A stretch of 64,000 nucleotides of DNA from Runella zeae DSM 19591 (GCF_000423565.1 NZ_KE384036.1:248001-312000); one strand, 5' to 3'; shown: positions 25,365 through 34,939, counted from the first letter of the stretch. Program-made: numbers and translations. The notes: a model not told the origin generated them from the sequence alone.

Positions 25365-26138
25365 ATGAAATATCTTCTATTTGTAATGTTTGTTTTGTTT
25401 CTGGGAGGTTGTACTTTCAACGAAAAACAAGATACAACTATCTCTAGTACGGATTTCAAAAAACTTGACACTACGCTCTCGTTTGCGGGATATTGGTTGA
25501 GCGAAAGTTATCTCAAAGACATTCAGCAACACAAATCTCCTCAAAAATCTCAGGAAGGGAGTGAAGATTGCATGGTCATCATTCCTGAGCGCACTCTTCA
25601 GCCTACTTCTGTGATTTGGAATTTCCATGAAGGCAGTCCCGAAATGAGGGTAGTCAAAAATGGCAATCAATACCAGCTTTATGAGTCGATTGATGATTCG
25701 CTTACGCAGTTGTACAATAACATTACAATTCTATCCCCTACCAAAATCAGCATTGGCGAAAAAGGCTTTGTCAAAATCACCCCTCATGTAAACCCTCACG
25801 AAGCAGGCAATCCACTTATTTTAGAAGAAATACTCTTTAAAGGTACTTATTCGCTACCCGATGGACAGAAAGTAATATTTAAAAACAACGGACAAGTGAG
25901 TGGTCTGGAGGACGTTCAGTTTTATGAAGCAGCTATCGACTACATAGGCCCAGAGATGCAAGTAGATCAACTGAGTCTAAGTGCTACTAAAGACAAAAAA
26001 AACTGGATGGGTTTTCAATTTCAAGGCGATACTTTATTGGTTTTCAATCTTAAATGTGTTGAATACGACAAAGCCAACGAAACCTGCGGGTGGGTGGATT
26101 TTGGAGAATTGAAATATACCCTGGTCAAACAAAAGTAA
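25365..26138 (+). CDS. Hypothetical lipoprotein
   Basis: 257 residues with a clear lipobox (MKYLLFVMFVLFLGGCTFNE). The mature part is polar with strands such as MRVVKNGNQYQLYESID, KGFVKITPHVNPH and FKGTYSLPDGQKVIFKNNG; no domain recognised. It seems to describe a small beta-rich, lipocalin-like or copper-chaperone-like fold, but I would not name one. Isolated gene with its own promoter candidate and a strong terminator; convergent with the GMC gene. Two cysteines late in the sequence (NLKCVEYDKANETCGW) may form a disulfide. Confidence 0.8.
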   Translation: MKYLLFVMFVLFLGGCTFNEKQDTTISSTDFKKLDTTLSFAGYWLSESYLKDIQQHKSPQKSQEGSEDCMVIIPERTLQPTSVIWNFHEGSPEMRVVKNGNQYQLYESIDDSLTQLYNNITILSPTKISIGEKGFVKITPHVNPHEAGNPLILEEILFKGTYSLPDGQKVIFKNNGQVSGLEDVQFYEAAIDYIGPEMQVDQLSLSATKDKKNWMGFQFQGDTLLVFNLKCVEYDKANETCGWVDFGELKYTLVKQK

Positions 26139-26147
26139 AACTACGCC

Positions 26148-26183
26148 CATCAAAAAAGCGGCTTTTCAGCCGCTTTTTTGATG
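26148..26183. terminator. Bidirectional terminator hairpin
   Basis: Arms CATCAAAAAAGCGGC (26148-26162) and 26169-26183, loop TTTTCA, with A-run and T-run in the arms so that it works in both directions. Between the convergent lipoprotein (stop 26138) and GMC (stop 26210) genes. Confidence 0.8.
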
Positions 26184-26209
26184 AAAATAAATACTTATGC
26201 GTCCAAAAA

Positions 26210-27925
26210 TCAGAGGCTCTTTTTCTTCAACTGATCTACTGCAAAAGCTGCCGCACGAGCCGTGAGCGCCATATAAGTCAATGAAGGATTGACACAAGAG
26301 GCCGAAGTCATCGCAGCACCATCGGTCATAAAGACGTTTTTGCAAGTATGGACTTGGTTATGCGCATTGAGTACCGATGTTTTGGGATCTCTTCCCATAC
26401 GTGCTGTTCCCATTTCGTGAATACCAATTCCTAGATTGGCCTTCGTATTGTCGTAAGTACTGATATTTTTGAGACCAGCAGCTTCGAGCATTTCGGCGGC
26501 GTCGTTTTTCATATCTACGCGCATTTTGAGCTCATTCTGACCATAAGCTGCATCAAACACCACAATAGGCATTCCCCATTTGTCTTTTTTGGTAGGGTGC
26601 AATGTAAAGCGGTTGTTTTCGTTGGGCAATACTTCCCCAAAACCTCCGATACCCATTGTCCAGCCGCCCACTTGGCTCATTTCTTCTTTGAAAGAGGCAC
26701 CGAAGCCTTCCATACCAGTGCCACGTCCCCAGCCTGAGCGGCCTGCACCACCTTGATACCCAAATCCACGCACATAGTCGCGCTTGTCTTTGCCCCAGTT
26801 GCGATAACGTGGGATATACACACCATTGGGACGACGGCCAAAGTAATACTGGTCATTAAATCCTTCAAATGTCCCCGAAGCTCCCACGCCTAGGTGGTGA
26901 TCCATGATGTTGCGGCCTAGTTGGTCACTATCATTGCCAAGACCATTGGGGAAACGGCTCGATTTGGAGTTCATTAAAATAGAAGCCGAAGGAATCGCCG
27001 ACGCATTTAGGAAGATGATTTTGGCATAATATTCTTTGACTTCGAGGGTATTTTGATCGATAGTACGCACACCTGTGGCTCTACCTTTTTTCTCATCATA
27101 AATTACCTCTGATACTATTTTATCATTGACCAAAGTCAGGCGCTTGGTTTTCATCGCCGCTGGCAGGGTAGCTGCCTGCGTACTAAAATACGCTCCAAAT
27201 GGGCAACCCCGCATACACATATTGCGGTATTGGCACGAAGCACGCCCTAGCGCTGTATGAACACCTTGGGGTTTGGTGAGGTGCGCTACTCGACCTACCG
27301 TAATCACCCGCCCCATTTTTTTCATTACTTCCGATTTTACGTGTTTTTCGACGCAATTAAGCTCCATCGGAGGAAGGAATTGGCCGTCAGGCAATACCGA
27401 AAGTCCATCTTTAGAACCGCTAATGCCGGCAAAGCGCTCTACATAATCGTACCACGGCGCTAGGTCCTTGTAGCGAATTGGCCAATCGATAGAAATACCT
27501 TCCTTGGCATTGGCCATGAAGTCTTCTTCATTCCAACGATAACTCTGACGTCCCCACAAAAGAGAACGACCTCCCGTATGATAAGCCCGAATCCAGTCAA
27601 AAGGACGGGTTTCGAGATAAGGGTTTTTGCTATCGTTTTCAAACAAATAACGGTGTTCTTCATTGACAGTATAGCCCGTCCGAATCCCTGCCCAATACTC
27701 CTCTGCGGCCTGAATCGTAGGACGGCCACGGTGCGCAAACTCCCACGGAGCTTTCATGGCTGTTTCGTAGCCTTCTACGTGCTTGATGTCTCGTCCGCGC
27801 TCCAAACACAACACTTTCAAGCCTCTTTCTGTCAATTCTTTGGCTGCCCATCCGCCACTTATCCCTGAACCTACCACGATGGCATCGTAGGTCAATTCTT
27901 TTTGGGCATCAATATTTAGATACAT
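26210..27925 (-). CDS. GMC family oxidoreductase (large subunit of membrane dehydrogenase)
   Basis: 571 residues. FAD-binding Rossmann motif VVGSGISGGWAAKELTERG near 16-34, ERGRDIKHVEGYE, GGRSLLWGRQSYRW near 118, then NIMDHHLGVG and the C-terminal GMC signature IHEMGTARMGRDPKTSVLNA with catalytic His region and TDGAAMTSASCVNPSLTYMA near 540. It is the FAD subunit of a gluconate-2-dehydrogenase-like complex, oxidising an alcohol or sugar in the periplasm; no cytochrome c subunit lies next to it. The small subunit 3 gene precedes it by 42 nt. No signal peptide of its own, so it is probably co-exported with the Tat-bearing small subunit. Confidence 0.92.
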   Translation of the reverse strand: MYLNIDAQKELTYDAIVVGSGISGGWAAKELTERGLKVLCLERGRDIKHVEGYETAMKAPWEFAHRGRPTIQAAEEYWAGIRTGYTVNEEHRYLFENDSKNPYLETRPFDWIRAYHTGGRSLLWGRQSYRWNEEDFMANAKEGISIDWPIRYKDLAPWYDYVERFAGISGSKDGLSVLPDGQFLPPMELNCVEKHVKSEVMKKMGRVITVGRVAHLTKPQGVHTALGRASCQYRNMCMRGCPFGAYFSTQAATLPAAMKTKRLTLVNDKIVSEVIYDEKKGRATGVRTIDQNTLEVKEYYAKIIFLNASAIPSASILMNSKSSRFPNGLGNDSDQLGRNIMDHHLGVGASGTFEGFNDQYYFGRRPNGVYIPRYRNWGKDKRDYVRGFGYQGGAGRSGWGRGTGMEGFGASFKEEMSQVGGWTMGIGGFGEVLPNENNRFTLHPTKKDKWGMPIVVFDAAYGQNELKMRVDMKNDAAEMLEAAGLKNISTYDNTKANLGIGIHEMGTARMGRDPKTSVLNAHNQVHTCKNVFMTDGAAMTSASCVNPSLTYMALTARAAAFAVDQLKKKSL

Positions 27926-27967
27926 CTTAGGTTAATTGTTTAATGTTTTTGTCAAAATCTACCTATT

Positions 27968-28603
27968 TTACAAAGCATATGCTTTTTGACCCGGTTTGAG
28001 CGGAATACACCCTTCGTATTTTCCCGGAATAGGTACATAATCAAGCGCTTGCGTAGCACCTTTTTCAGAAGTAAAATACCCAAACAAGGTCAATTCCTTT
28101 ATCAAACGCCAGAAAGGCGTGCCTTTGATTTTTTTAGAATCTACTACTTCTTTGTCTACATTATCACCTACTTTGACTTGCTGCACGTTGGCATTTTTCA
28201 TCATTTCGATGGTCTCTTTTTCTACTTGCTTCAAGATAGCCACTTGCTCAGCCGAAGTAGTATCTAAGAATTTTTTGCCGTGGGCTTTGGTAGCCTTTTC
28301 GTCCAAATCGGCCAAGCCTTCCAAAAAATTTTGTTGCTCTTGCTCGCGATAACAATCTTTTAGCATTAGCTCGATAAAAGGACCAACTTCAGCGTCTTTG
28401 GCTCCGGGAGTAGAAGTACGGGGAATAATGTGCTCTGCTACTTCAGCCACTAAAGCGCGTTGAGTAGACGTAAGGCTGAAATCAGCGCCTATTTTGGGGG
28501 AAAGATTCGGCTCTGCACCAAAAGCCATTAAAGACGGCGCCGAAAGAGTCCCACCCATCAAAAGGGCTACTCTCGACAATGCTTCTCTGCGGTTCATGTT
28601 CAT
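27968..28603 (-). CDS. Gluconate 2-dehydrogenase subunit 3 family protein
   Basis: 211 residues. N-terminal MNRREALSRVALLMGGTLS is a twin-arginine signal. The core LSPKIGADFSLTSTQRALVA, EHIIPRTSTPGAKDAEVGPF and TPFWRLIKELTLFGYFTSEKG match the small subunit that accompanies GMC dehydrogenases. It is upstream of the GMC gene by 42 nt on the same strand and probably carries the large subunit through the Tat system by hitch-hiking. Ends VPIPGKYEGCIPLKPGQKA, a common tail. Alternative start at the second Met differs by two residues only. Confidence 0.9.
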   Translation of the reverse strand: MNMNRREALSRVALLMGGTLSAPSLMAFGAEPNLSPKIGADFSLTSTQRALVAEVAEHIIPRTSTPGAKDAEVGPFIELMLKDCYREQEQQNFLEGLADLDEKATKAHGKKFLDTTSAEQVAILKQVEKETIEMMKNANVQQVKVGDNVDKEVVDSKKIKGTPFWRLIKELTLFGYFTSEKGATQALDYVPIPGKYEGCIPLKPGQKAYAL

Positions 28604-28883
28604 AGGATAGTCTTTGTAATTTTATTGGGGAGATGTAAAAATACGTTAGAATTATACAATTTTTACTTTTGGCTAACGGTTTTTTAGCGCAAATCGTATA
28701 AAAACCATAATACATAAGCTATGATACAAAATAACCTTCTGACAATCAAAGCGTTCTTAAGCATTATTTATGTACTCTCGTTCTCTCCAAAAAAGCTCTG
28801 AGTAAAATCGCCCTCTTCATAAACGGAAAAGTACTCTTACCACTATCTTCTCAAGTACCTTTTCAGAAAACCAATCTCAATTT
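28604..28883. other. 280-bp gap upstream of the GMC operon
   Basis: AT-rich intergenic region without recognised gene; it must hold the leftward promoter of the subunit 3/GMC pair, but I could not assign a confident element. Confidence 0.3.
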
Positions 28884-28936
28884 AAAGCATAATAGAGCTT
28901 CCAAGTTTCTGAAACTTGGAAGCTCTATTATGCTTT
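28884..28936. terminator. 26-bp perfect palindrome
   Basis: Arms 28884-28909 and 28911-28936 are perfectly complementary around a single T at 28910, only 7 nt from the DinB-protein stop (28944). Probably a terminator of the permease/DinB transcript and of the same repeat class as the other short-loop palindromes in the window. Confidence 0.75.
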
Positions 28937-28943
28937 TACGCTT

Positions 28944-29393
28944 TTACGCTTCATCCAACAATCGGCGATGATAATTTACTTGCCCTAGGTGATACGCCAA
29001 ATGAGCTACCAAATGAGTAAGGAAATATTCGGTTGAAGTTTTTTTATCAAAGACCAAAATCGGATACTCTTTTTCAAAATCCTCTGCCGATAATCTTGGA
29101 AGAACTTCTTTAATCACCTGAATAGTATCATCAAGCTCTTTGAGTAATTTGGTTCTTGGCACATTCTTGTCACTAAACTCCAAAGGCCGGTTGCGTACAT
29201 AGCCAGTTTTGCCTATTTCGGCGCCGATATAAGTATTCAAATTACCAATCAGATGCAGTACCAAGTTGCCTGCCGAATTGGCGATATTGCCTTCTACTTT
29301 CCAGATATTTTCTTCGGATTGATAAGCCCAAAGCTCCTCTTTGAGCTTGTTTAGGTCTCTTTCAAAAAGGGTAATTAAAGTTTGGGTCATCAT
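28944..29393 (-). CDS. DinB/DUF1572-type protein
   Basis: 149 residues: a four-helix DinB-like bundle. MTQTLITLFERDLNKLKEELWAY, AGNLVLHLIGNLNTYIGAEIG and LTHLVAHLAYHLGQVNYHRR carry the three conserved histidines (HL, HLVAH, YHLGQ) typical of the metal-binding DinB superfamily. It starts inside the 3' end of the permease gene (4-nt overlap), so they are co-transcribed. Function in this family is often thiol or small-molecule transfer; here unknown. Confidence 0.85.
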   Translation of the reverse strand: MMTQTLITLFERDLNKLKEELWAYQSEENIWKVEGNIANSAGNLVLHLIGNLNTYIGAEIGKTGYVRNRPLEFSDKNVPRTKLLKELDDTIQVIKEVLPRLSAEDFEKEYPILVFDKKTSTEYFLTHLVAHLAYHLGQVNYHRRLLDEA

Positions 29394-30712
29394 GATGAGT
29401 GAGTATCTCTTTTTCTTTTAAAGTACCAAAAAGCCAAGCCTCCTAATCCCAAAAAGAATAATCCCGCCAAGGCTTGTTCGGGTTTTTCGATGAGGGTATT
29501 GACTACCACAAAGGCCGATAAGCCCATGAAAATCAACGGTGTAACAGGATAAGCCAAGGAGCTATAATTGCGCGCTAACTTTTGTTTCCTAAATTTAAAA
29601 ATGGTAGCCGCCGTCAGGAAGAAAAAAGCGGTATCCACAAATACAACATAGGTGATAAGATTGGAGAATGTTTTCCAAAAAATGAGCAGCAGGATTGTCC
29701 AAAAAGACTGGAAAATAATCGCCCAAAAAGGAGTCTGATAACGCGGATGAATCTCGGCAAATTGTTTAAAAAACAAGCCATCTTGCGCCATAGCAAAGTA
29801 AATACGAGGTGCCGTCAGAATATAAATACCAATCGTACCCAAGACCGACAATACAATCAAAAAAGAAATAAATTTTGCCCCCCATCCCCACACACTTCCT
29901 ACGGCTTCGGAAGCTACGCCTTTTGAAGCAGCGATTTGGTCAATAGGAATGAGTTTCAAATACGCAAAATTGACGCTCAAATACGCCAAACAAACAATTC
30001 CGATTCCCAACAGCATGGCACGTGGCACCAATCGATTGGCGTCTTTTACCTCGGCTGCAATAAAAGTAGCGTGTTGATACCCCCCATACGAAAACGTAAC
30101 CCCAATCAAAGCCAAACCAAACGACGATACCAGGGGTAAATTTTCGGCATTGGTACTCCACGAAAAATCAGCAATATCCACCGCATTCATACCTGCTACG
30201 AGGCCTATCACTACCACTACAGCAATTCCGATAAGCTTGGCCGAGGTAAAAACTGAGGCAAATACCCCTCCCCACTTCACTCCCAGTACATTCATGAGGG
30301 TCAGCAAAGCAATAGTGCCAACGGCCACCACAAGCTGTACCGACTCAGACATAGGAATCAGTTCATTGAGGTAAGAAGTAAAAACCAAAGTAAGTGCCGC
30401 CAGAGAGCCTGTGTTAATAACCAGCAGCATCGACCAACTGTATAAAAAAGCAGGAAGCTCGCCAAAAGCTTCCTTCAAAAACACATAAAACCCACCCGCT
30501 TTTGGAAAAATAGAAGCAATCTCTGCGAAGGTCAAGGCACCACACAAAGCCACCAAACCGCCCGCCACCCACACCGCAAGCATCCATCCTGTAGTGGGCA
30601 AATAGCCCGCAATCTCCGAAGGCGTCCGAAATATCCCTGAGCCAATGCTCGACCCCACGGCAATCATCGTAAGGCTAAAAAGAGTAATTTGTTTTTTAAG
30701 TTGATCCGACAT
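29390..30712 (-). CDS. APC family amino acid permease
   Basis: 440 residues, about twelve membrane helices. N-terminal GSSIGSGIFRTPSEIAGYL is the APC helix-1 motif (GSGIF) and later FAEIASIFPKAGGFYVFLKE is helix-3; KLIGIAVVVVIGL, ALIGVTFSYGGYQHA and RVPR-like RLVPRAMLLGIG follow. Probable amino acid/proton exchanger of the inner membrane. No regulator or catabolic gene is adjacent, so the substrate is open. Followed with overlap by the DinB-like gene. Confidence 0.92.
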   Translation of the reverse strand: MSDQLKKQITLFSLTMIAVGSSIGSGIFRTPSEIAGYLPTTGWMLAVWVAGGLVALCGALTFAEIASIFPKAGGFYVFLKEAFGELPAFLYSWSMLLVINTGSLAALTLVFTSYLNELIPMSESVQLVVAVGTIALLTLMNVLGVKWGGVFASVFTSAKLIGIAVVVVIGLVAGMNAVDIADFSWSTNAENLPLVSSFGLALIGVTFSYGGYQHATFIAAEVKDANRLVPRAMLLGIGIVCLAYLSVNFAYLKLIPIDQIAASKGVASEAVGSVWGWGAKFISFLIVLSVLGTIGIYILTAPRIYFAMAQDGLFFKQFAEIHPRYQTPFWAIIFQSFWTILLLIFWKTFSNLITYVVFVDTAFFFLTAATIFKFRKQKLARNYSSLAYPVTPLIFMGLSAFVVVNTLIEKPEQALAGLFFLGLGGLAFWYFKRKRDTHSS

Positions 30713-30794
30713 GAAGAAAGGTAGATTAAAGAGGCAAGGTAGTTAGGTTTGTTAGTTTTTAAGTCGGTAAAATGTATTATTCAAAACAAGAGTT

Positions 30795-31499
30795 TTACAT
30801 CAGGCCTTCATCCATAAAACTAAAATAACCAGTATCCGCAAATATCAAATGGTCTAATACTGGAATATCAAGCAGCTTGCCCGCAGCACATATCCGTCGG
30901 GTGAGGTCTTTGTCGGCCTCACTAGGGCGTAGATTGCCAGAGGGGTGATTGTGAGCCAATATCATCCCACTTGCCAAATGTTCTATTGCTGCTTTAAAAA
31001 TAATTTTAGAATCGGCCACTGTCCCCGACACGCCTCCTTGACTTATTTGCACGGGACGGATGATTTCGTTGGCGCGATTGAGCAGCAATACCCAAAACTC
31101 TTCGTGCGCCAAATCCAGCAAATAAGGCCGAAGCTGCTCATAGCAATCTTTCGAACTTGTAATACGAGGTTTGCGTACCACTTCACTTTCCTTGCGCCGG
31201 CGGCCCAATTCCAGCGCCGCCATTATCGTAATCCCTTTGGCTTCGCCAATACCTCGTATTTTGGTTAAATCTTTGAGAGAAAGTTTGGCCAATTCGTTTA
31301 GGTTATTTCCTGCTTTTTGCAAAATCACTTTGGCCAAATCTACCGCCGACAACTCCACCGTACCCGACCCAATCAAGATTGCAATCAACTCCGCGTCAGA
31401 AAGCGCCGCTTTGCCTTTCAACATCAATTTTTCGCGTGGGCGGTCTTCTTCGGCCCAGCTCAGGATTTTTCTAGAAGATAAGTAATCGTCGTTTGTCAT
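30795..31499 (-). CDS. radC: RadC family JAB-domain protein
   Basis: 234 residues. N-terminal helix-hairpin-helix region (ILSWAEEDRPREKLMLKGKA, LSLKDLTKIRGIGEAKGITI) and the C-terminal JAMM/MPN domain with metal motif LAHNHPSGNLRPSEAD preceded by EEFWVLLLNRANEI. Full length for RadC, a protein whose suggested repair role is now disputed. Divergent neighbour of the glycosyltransferase; the ATG regions overlap slightly, so I start the latter further in. Confidence 0.93.
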   Translation of the reverse strand: MTNDDYLSSRKILSWAEEDRPREKLMLKGKAALSDAELIAILIGSGTVELSAVDLAKVILQKAGNNLNELAKLSLKDLTKIRGIGEAKGITIMAALELGRRRKESEVVRKPRITSSKDCYEQLRPYLLDLAHEEFWVLLLNRANEIIRPVQISQGGVSGTVADSKIIFKAAIEHLASGMILAHNHPSGNLRPSEADKDLTRRICAAGKLLDIPVLDHLIFADTGYFSFMDEGLM

Positions 31500-31561
31500 G
31501 GTATTTCATAGGTGTCGTTCGGGGTAAAAATACTAACTTGCTGCCGAAATCAAAGCAAATC

Positions 31562-32572
31562 ATGCGCAAATACAGCATCATTATTCCTGTTTATAACCGT
31601 CCCGATGAGCTAGCTGAGCTACTGACTTGCCTAGCAAAGCAGACTTTCAAAAATTTTGAGGTTATCATTGTAGAAGATGGCTCACGCATCAAATGCGACC
31701 AAGTAGTGACTTCTTTTGCGAAAACACTTGAAATTTATTATTTCTACAAGGAAAATGGCGGGCAAGGTTTTGCCAGAAACTATGGGTTTGAACGTGCCAA
31801 AGGAGATTATTTCATTTTGCTAGATTCAGATGCTTTATTAGAACCCAACTATCTCCAAATCGTCGACACCCGACTCAACACCCAGTATGTAGACTTATAC
31901 GGCGGCCCCGACACCGACCACCCAAGTTTTACGCCTATCCAAAAAGCCATCAGTTATTCGATGACATCTCTTTTTACAACAGGGGGAATCAGGGGTAAAA
32001 AAAACAATCTTGGTGGCACTTTTCACCCCAGAAGTTTCAACATGGGTCTGTCGCGGGAGGTTTGGAAACGTACAGGTGGATTTCAAATCAGCCGCATGGG
32101 CGAAGATATCATTTTTAGCATATCGGCTCTTACGCTTGGTTTCAAGTCGGCGTTGATTCCAGAAGCTTTTATTTATCACAAACGCCGTACAGGATTTGGG
32201 GCTTTTTTTCGCCAATTAAAATTCTTCGGACGCGCCCGTATCAACATTGGTCGGTTTTATCCCAAAGAATTAAAACTAGTACACGCTTTTCCGTTGCTTT
32301 TCACCCTTGGCTGCGTGAGTATTCCTTTCTTAGGGTTGATTCACCCTTGGCTTTTGTATGCAGGAATTGGCTTCTTGGCCTTGTATGTCAGCCTGCTTTT
32401 TGTAGATGCTACCCGCCAATCTGGCAGCGTGCAAGTAGGAGTCTTAAGTATCTGTGCGGCCTTTGTACAATTGTTTGGCTACGGTATTGGTTTTTTGCAA
32501 GAAGGTATCCGACGACTCTTTGAACCTAAAACCTATCGCGAAACAGGCGCAGCCGTAGAATACCCCTCATAG
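31562..32572 (+). CDS. Glycosyltransferase family 2
   Basis: 336 residues from the ATG at 31562 (frame is open to 31493 but that start would overlap radC). GT2 core: MRKYSIIIPVYNRPDELAEL, FEVIIVEDGS, GQGFARNYGFERAKGDYFIL, the DxD-type LLDSDALLEPNYL and MGEDIIFSI. Three or more hydrophobic segments from 245 on (FPLLFTLGCVSIPFLGLI, LYAGIGFLALYVSLLF) suggest membrane attachment. Acts on an unknown sugar nucleotide, likely for cell-surface polysaccharide. Cytoplasmic face. The neighbour genes give no pathway. Confidence 0.9.
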   Translation: MRKYSIIIPVYNRPDELAELLTCLAKQTFKNFEVIIVEDGSRIKCDQVVTSFAKTLEIYYFYKENGGQGFARNYGFERAKGDYFILLDSDALLEPNYLQIVDTRLNTQYVDLYGGPDTDHPSFTPIQKAISYSMTSLFTTGGIRGKKNNLGGTFHPRSFNMGLSREVWKRTGGFQISRMGEDIIFSISALTLGFKSALIPEAFIYHKRRTGFGAFFRQLKFFGRARINIGRFYPKELKLVHAFPLLFTLGCVSIPFLGLIHPWLLYAGIGFLALYVSLLFVDATRQSGSVQVGVLSICAAFVQLFGYGIGFLQEGIRRLFEPKTYRETGAAVEYPS

Positions 32573-32596
32573 GGATGCTCTACGACTTAATATTCT

Positions 32597-33043
32597 CTAT
32601 AAATCTAATACTGCCGAACACAAATCTATACCCGGTGCCCAGTAATCCGACTGCTGCCCGACTAGTTTGAAGCCAAATTTTTCGTAAAAACCAAACGAAT
32701 GTTGTGAGGTCTCAACCATGATTGTCTTGGCTTGTCCCGAAGCCTTGATTTTGTCGATACGATAAACCGCCAAGGCTTTCCCTACACCAGTCCCCTGAGA
32801 ATCGGGATGTAAAAAAGCCCATGACAAGCCTCCTTGCTGATCAGACTCACGAATCCAGTAGCCACCGCCGCCCACAATCTGCCCTCCTACTACGGCCACG
32901 ACATAGTCGTCGCCAAATAAGTCTAAATATTCTAAAAAATCGCCGAGTTCTTCGGGTGCAAAATATTTTGGGGTATTCAACATAAAAATCTCTTCCAAAA
33001 TAGTGCGGTCGCTCAACTCATAAGGGCGTATTACAATTTCCAT
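32597..33043 (-). CDS. GNAT family N-acetyltransferase
   Basis: 148 residues. MEIVIRPYELSDRTILEEIF opens the fold; VVAVVGGQIVGGGGYW strand and the AcCoA loop AFLHPDSQGTGVGKALAVYR (Q/RxxGxG/A: QGTGVG) are clear, ending SFGFYEKFGFKLVG. Substrate unknown. Convergent with the glycosyltransferase gene, with 24 nt between stops. Confidence 0.9.
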   Translation of the reverse strand: MEIVIRPYELSDRTILEEIFMLNTPKYFAPEELGDFLEYLDLFGDDYVVAVVGGQIVGGGGYWIRESDQQGGLSWAFLHPDSQGTGVGKALAVYRIDKIKASGQAKTIMVETSQHSFGFYEKFGFKLVGQQSDYWAPGIDLCSAVLDL

Positions 33044-33106
33044 GGTATATGCTTGAATCGTTCAATCAAAAAAAAGGCAAAAAAAGTGCCAACCTAGGGC
33101 TTTCAC

Positions 33107-34174
33107 TTATTCTATTTCTATCACTACGTCTTTTGAAAGAGGGTGCGCCACACAAGTTAGAATGTACCCAGCCGCCAATTCCGATTTAGTAAGTCCGTCG
33201 TCTTCGTCCAGATGGACCTTACCAGAGATACACTTACCCATACAAGCCGTACACATTCCTGCTTGGCACGAATAGGGCAAATCTATGTCCAATTCCAAAG
33301 CAGCCTCCAAGACGGTTTGATGAGGCTCTACCGTAAATTTATATTCTGAGCCTTCATACAACACGGTCACTTCTTGGGCCTTCAGACTGCCATCATCCTC
33401 TTGCTCTGTCACCTCTCCGTGGGTAGTATGAGAGGTGATAAAACTTTCTTTATGAATCAAATCAGGATTTACTTTCAAAATCGCTAAAGCACTCTTGGCT
33501 TCCTCCATCAGACCTTCAGGGCCACATAGATAATATTCGGCTTGATTTGGTTGTAAATCAGAGATTCCCTCCAAAAATTTCAGAATTTGGGATTGGTTCA
33601 AACGGCCCGCCGCGCCTTGCCATTCTCCCAGCGGTTGACTCAATATATGTTTTATTTCAAAACGCCCCGCAAATTGTGCTCCTAATTCTTCCAATTTGTC
33701 TCTAAATATGATACTGTTTTCGTGGCGATTACCATACAATAAAATCACTCGGCTTTCGGCTTCAACTTTCAGAATAGACTTAGCCATCGAAATCAACGGT
33801 GTAATACCACTACCCGCTCCTATCAATACCACCGTACGCGCATTGCGAGCATCAGGCTGCACCATAAAATGCCCCATAGGCTCCATTACTTCGATAAAAT
33901 CACCTTCTTTGATGTTGTCAATCAGCCAATTAGAGACCAGCCCTCCGGGCACGCGCTTTACCGTTACGGCGGGAGCAGTATCCATGTGAGGTGAACTACA
34001 CATCGAATACGACCGTCTTATTTTTTGTCCTTCTGGACTCACAATCAACGTCAGAAACTGCCCTGGATGGTACTTAATCATTTCACTTAAAGGATGCCAA
34101 AACGAAATAGTAACGGCTTCTGGCGTTTCCTTGATTACTTCTTTTACCTTGAGATGATAATATTTGACAGACAT
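33107..34174 (-). CDS. PaaE-like ferredoxin-NADP-type reductase with C-terminal 2Fe-2S domain
   Basis: 355 residues. FAD domain with RRSYSMCSSPH (RxYS motif) near 54 and VKRVPGGLVSNWL, NAD(P)H domain with VLIGAGSGITPLISMAKSIL near 110 and YLCGPEGLMEE, and a plant-type ferredoxin at the C-terminus SCQAGMCTACMGKCISG near 305 (the cysteine spacing CxxxxCxxC... is complete). Resembles the reductase subunit of phenylacetyl-CoA epoxidase or related oxygenases, but no oxygenase genes are nearby, so the partner is unknown. It transfers electrons from NAD(P)H to an iron-sulfur acceptor. Confidence 0.9.
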   Translation of the reverse strand: MSVKYYHLKVKEVIKETPEAVTISFWHPLSEMIKYHPGQFLTLIVSPEGQKIRRSYSMCSSPHMDTAPAVTVKRVPGGLVSNWLIDNIKEGDFIEVMEPMGHFMVQPDARNARTVVLIGAGSGITPLISMAKSILKVEAESRVILLYGNRHENSIIFRDKLEELGAQFAGRFEIKHILSQPLGEWQGAAGRLNQSQILKFLEGISDLQPNQAEYYLCGPEGLMEEAKSALAILKVNPDLIHKESFITSHTTHGEVTEQEDDGSLKAQEVTVLYEGSEYKFTVEPHQTVLEAALELDIDLPYSCQAGMCTACMGKCISGKVHLDEDDGLTKSELAAGYILTCVAHPLSKDVVIEIE

Positions 34175-34546
34175 GCTTTTGTAGATATATACTCTTATGT
34201 TTTCTAACCGACAAAGGTACGATTTGTTTTCTAACTCAGTCTTTCTTCCGAAAAAACCAAGCCAACCGACTCTTATAATGAAACTTTTGAAAGAAGGGTT
34301 TGGTTTTATAGATAGCTATTTATTGAAACAAAACATCCGTTTATTCACTCATAGTTTTGAAACAATTACTTAGGCAATAAGCAGTAGGCATTCTTTACGA
34401 GATTTTTAGAGAATCATACCAGAGACTTGTTAAGGATGCAAAAGCTTTTTTAATAAAAACTTTATTGCTTACGGCGTAAAGCCTATTGCTAAGTAGTTAT
34501 ATTCTGAAAACTATCAGCTATAAACATTAAAATATAACTCATCGCA
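34175..34546. other. 372-bp intergenic gap
   Basis: No gene recognised. Part near 34370-34390 and 34465-34495 share CAATA/GCCTA words in opposite orientation, a weak inverted-repeat trace. Divergent promoters for the reductase and IscA genes are expected here. Confidence 0.3.
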
Positions 34547-34873
34547 ATGGTAACGGTAACTGACAAAGCCAAAGACAAAATTTTGGAACTTCGCCAAGTA
34601 GAAGGCAAAACGGACGAAAACCATATTCGGGTAGGGGTGGTAGGTGGTGGCTGCTCAGGGTTGATGTACAACCTTGAGTTTGATAGCTCAAAACTACCCA
34701 CTGATATGGAGTTTGAAGACAAAGGCATTAAAATCGTCGTTGACAAAAAAAGTATTCTTTATTTGGCAGGGACTGTATTGGACTTCTCAGACGGGCTCAA
34801 TGGCAAAGGGTTTCAGTTTGTGAACCCCAACGCTACTCGTACATGTGGCTGTGGCGAAAGTTTCGCGGTATAG
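34547..34873 (+). CDS. iscA: IscA/HesB-type iron-sulfur assembly protein
   Basis: 108 residues, the A-type carrier size. The three ligand cysteines are present: GGGCSGLMYNLEF near 36 and TRTCGCGESFAV at the C-terminus (CxC). Supplies Fe-S clusters to target proteins in the cytoplasm. It stands alone rather than in an isc/suf operon; the neighbouring reductase with its 2Fe-2S domain would be a client in principle. Terminated by a strong hairpin. Confidence 0.93.
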   Translation: MVTVTDKAKDKILELRQVEGKTDENHIRVGVVGGGCSGLMYNLEFDSSKLPTDMEFEDKGIKIVVDKKSILYLAGTVLDFSDGLNGKGFQFVNPNATRTCGCGESFAV

Positions 34874-34893
34874 GTACAACATAATTGAAAACA

Positions 34894-34939
34894 AAAAATA
34901 AAGCGTCTTGCCCATATGGGTGCAAGACGCTTTATTTTT
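34894..34939. terminator. 18-bp bidirectional terminator
   Basis: Arms 34894-34911 and 34922-34939 fully complementary (core AAAGCGTCTTGC), 10-nt loop, A-run and T-run flanks. It ends the iscA transcript and the opposing oxidase transcript; the right arm reaches the oxidase stop codon. Confidence 0.85.
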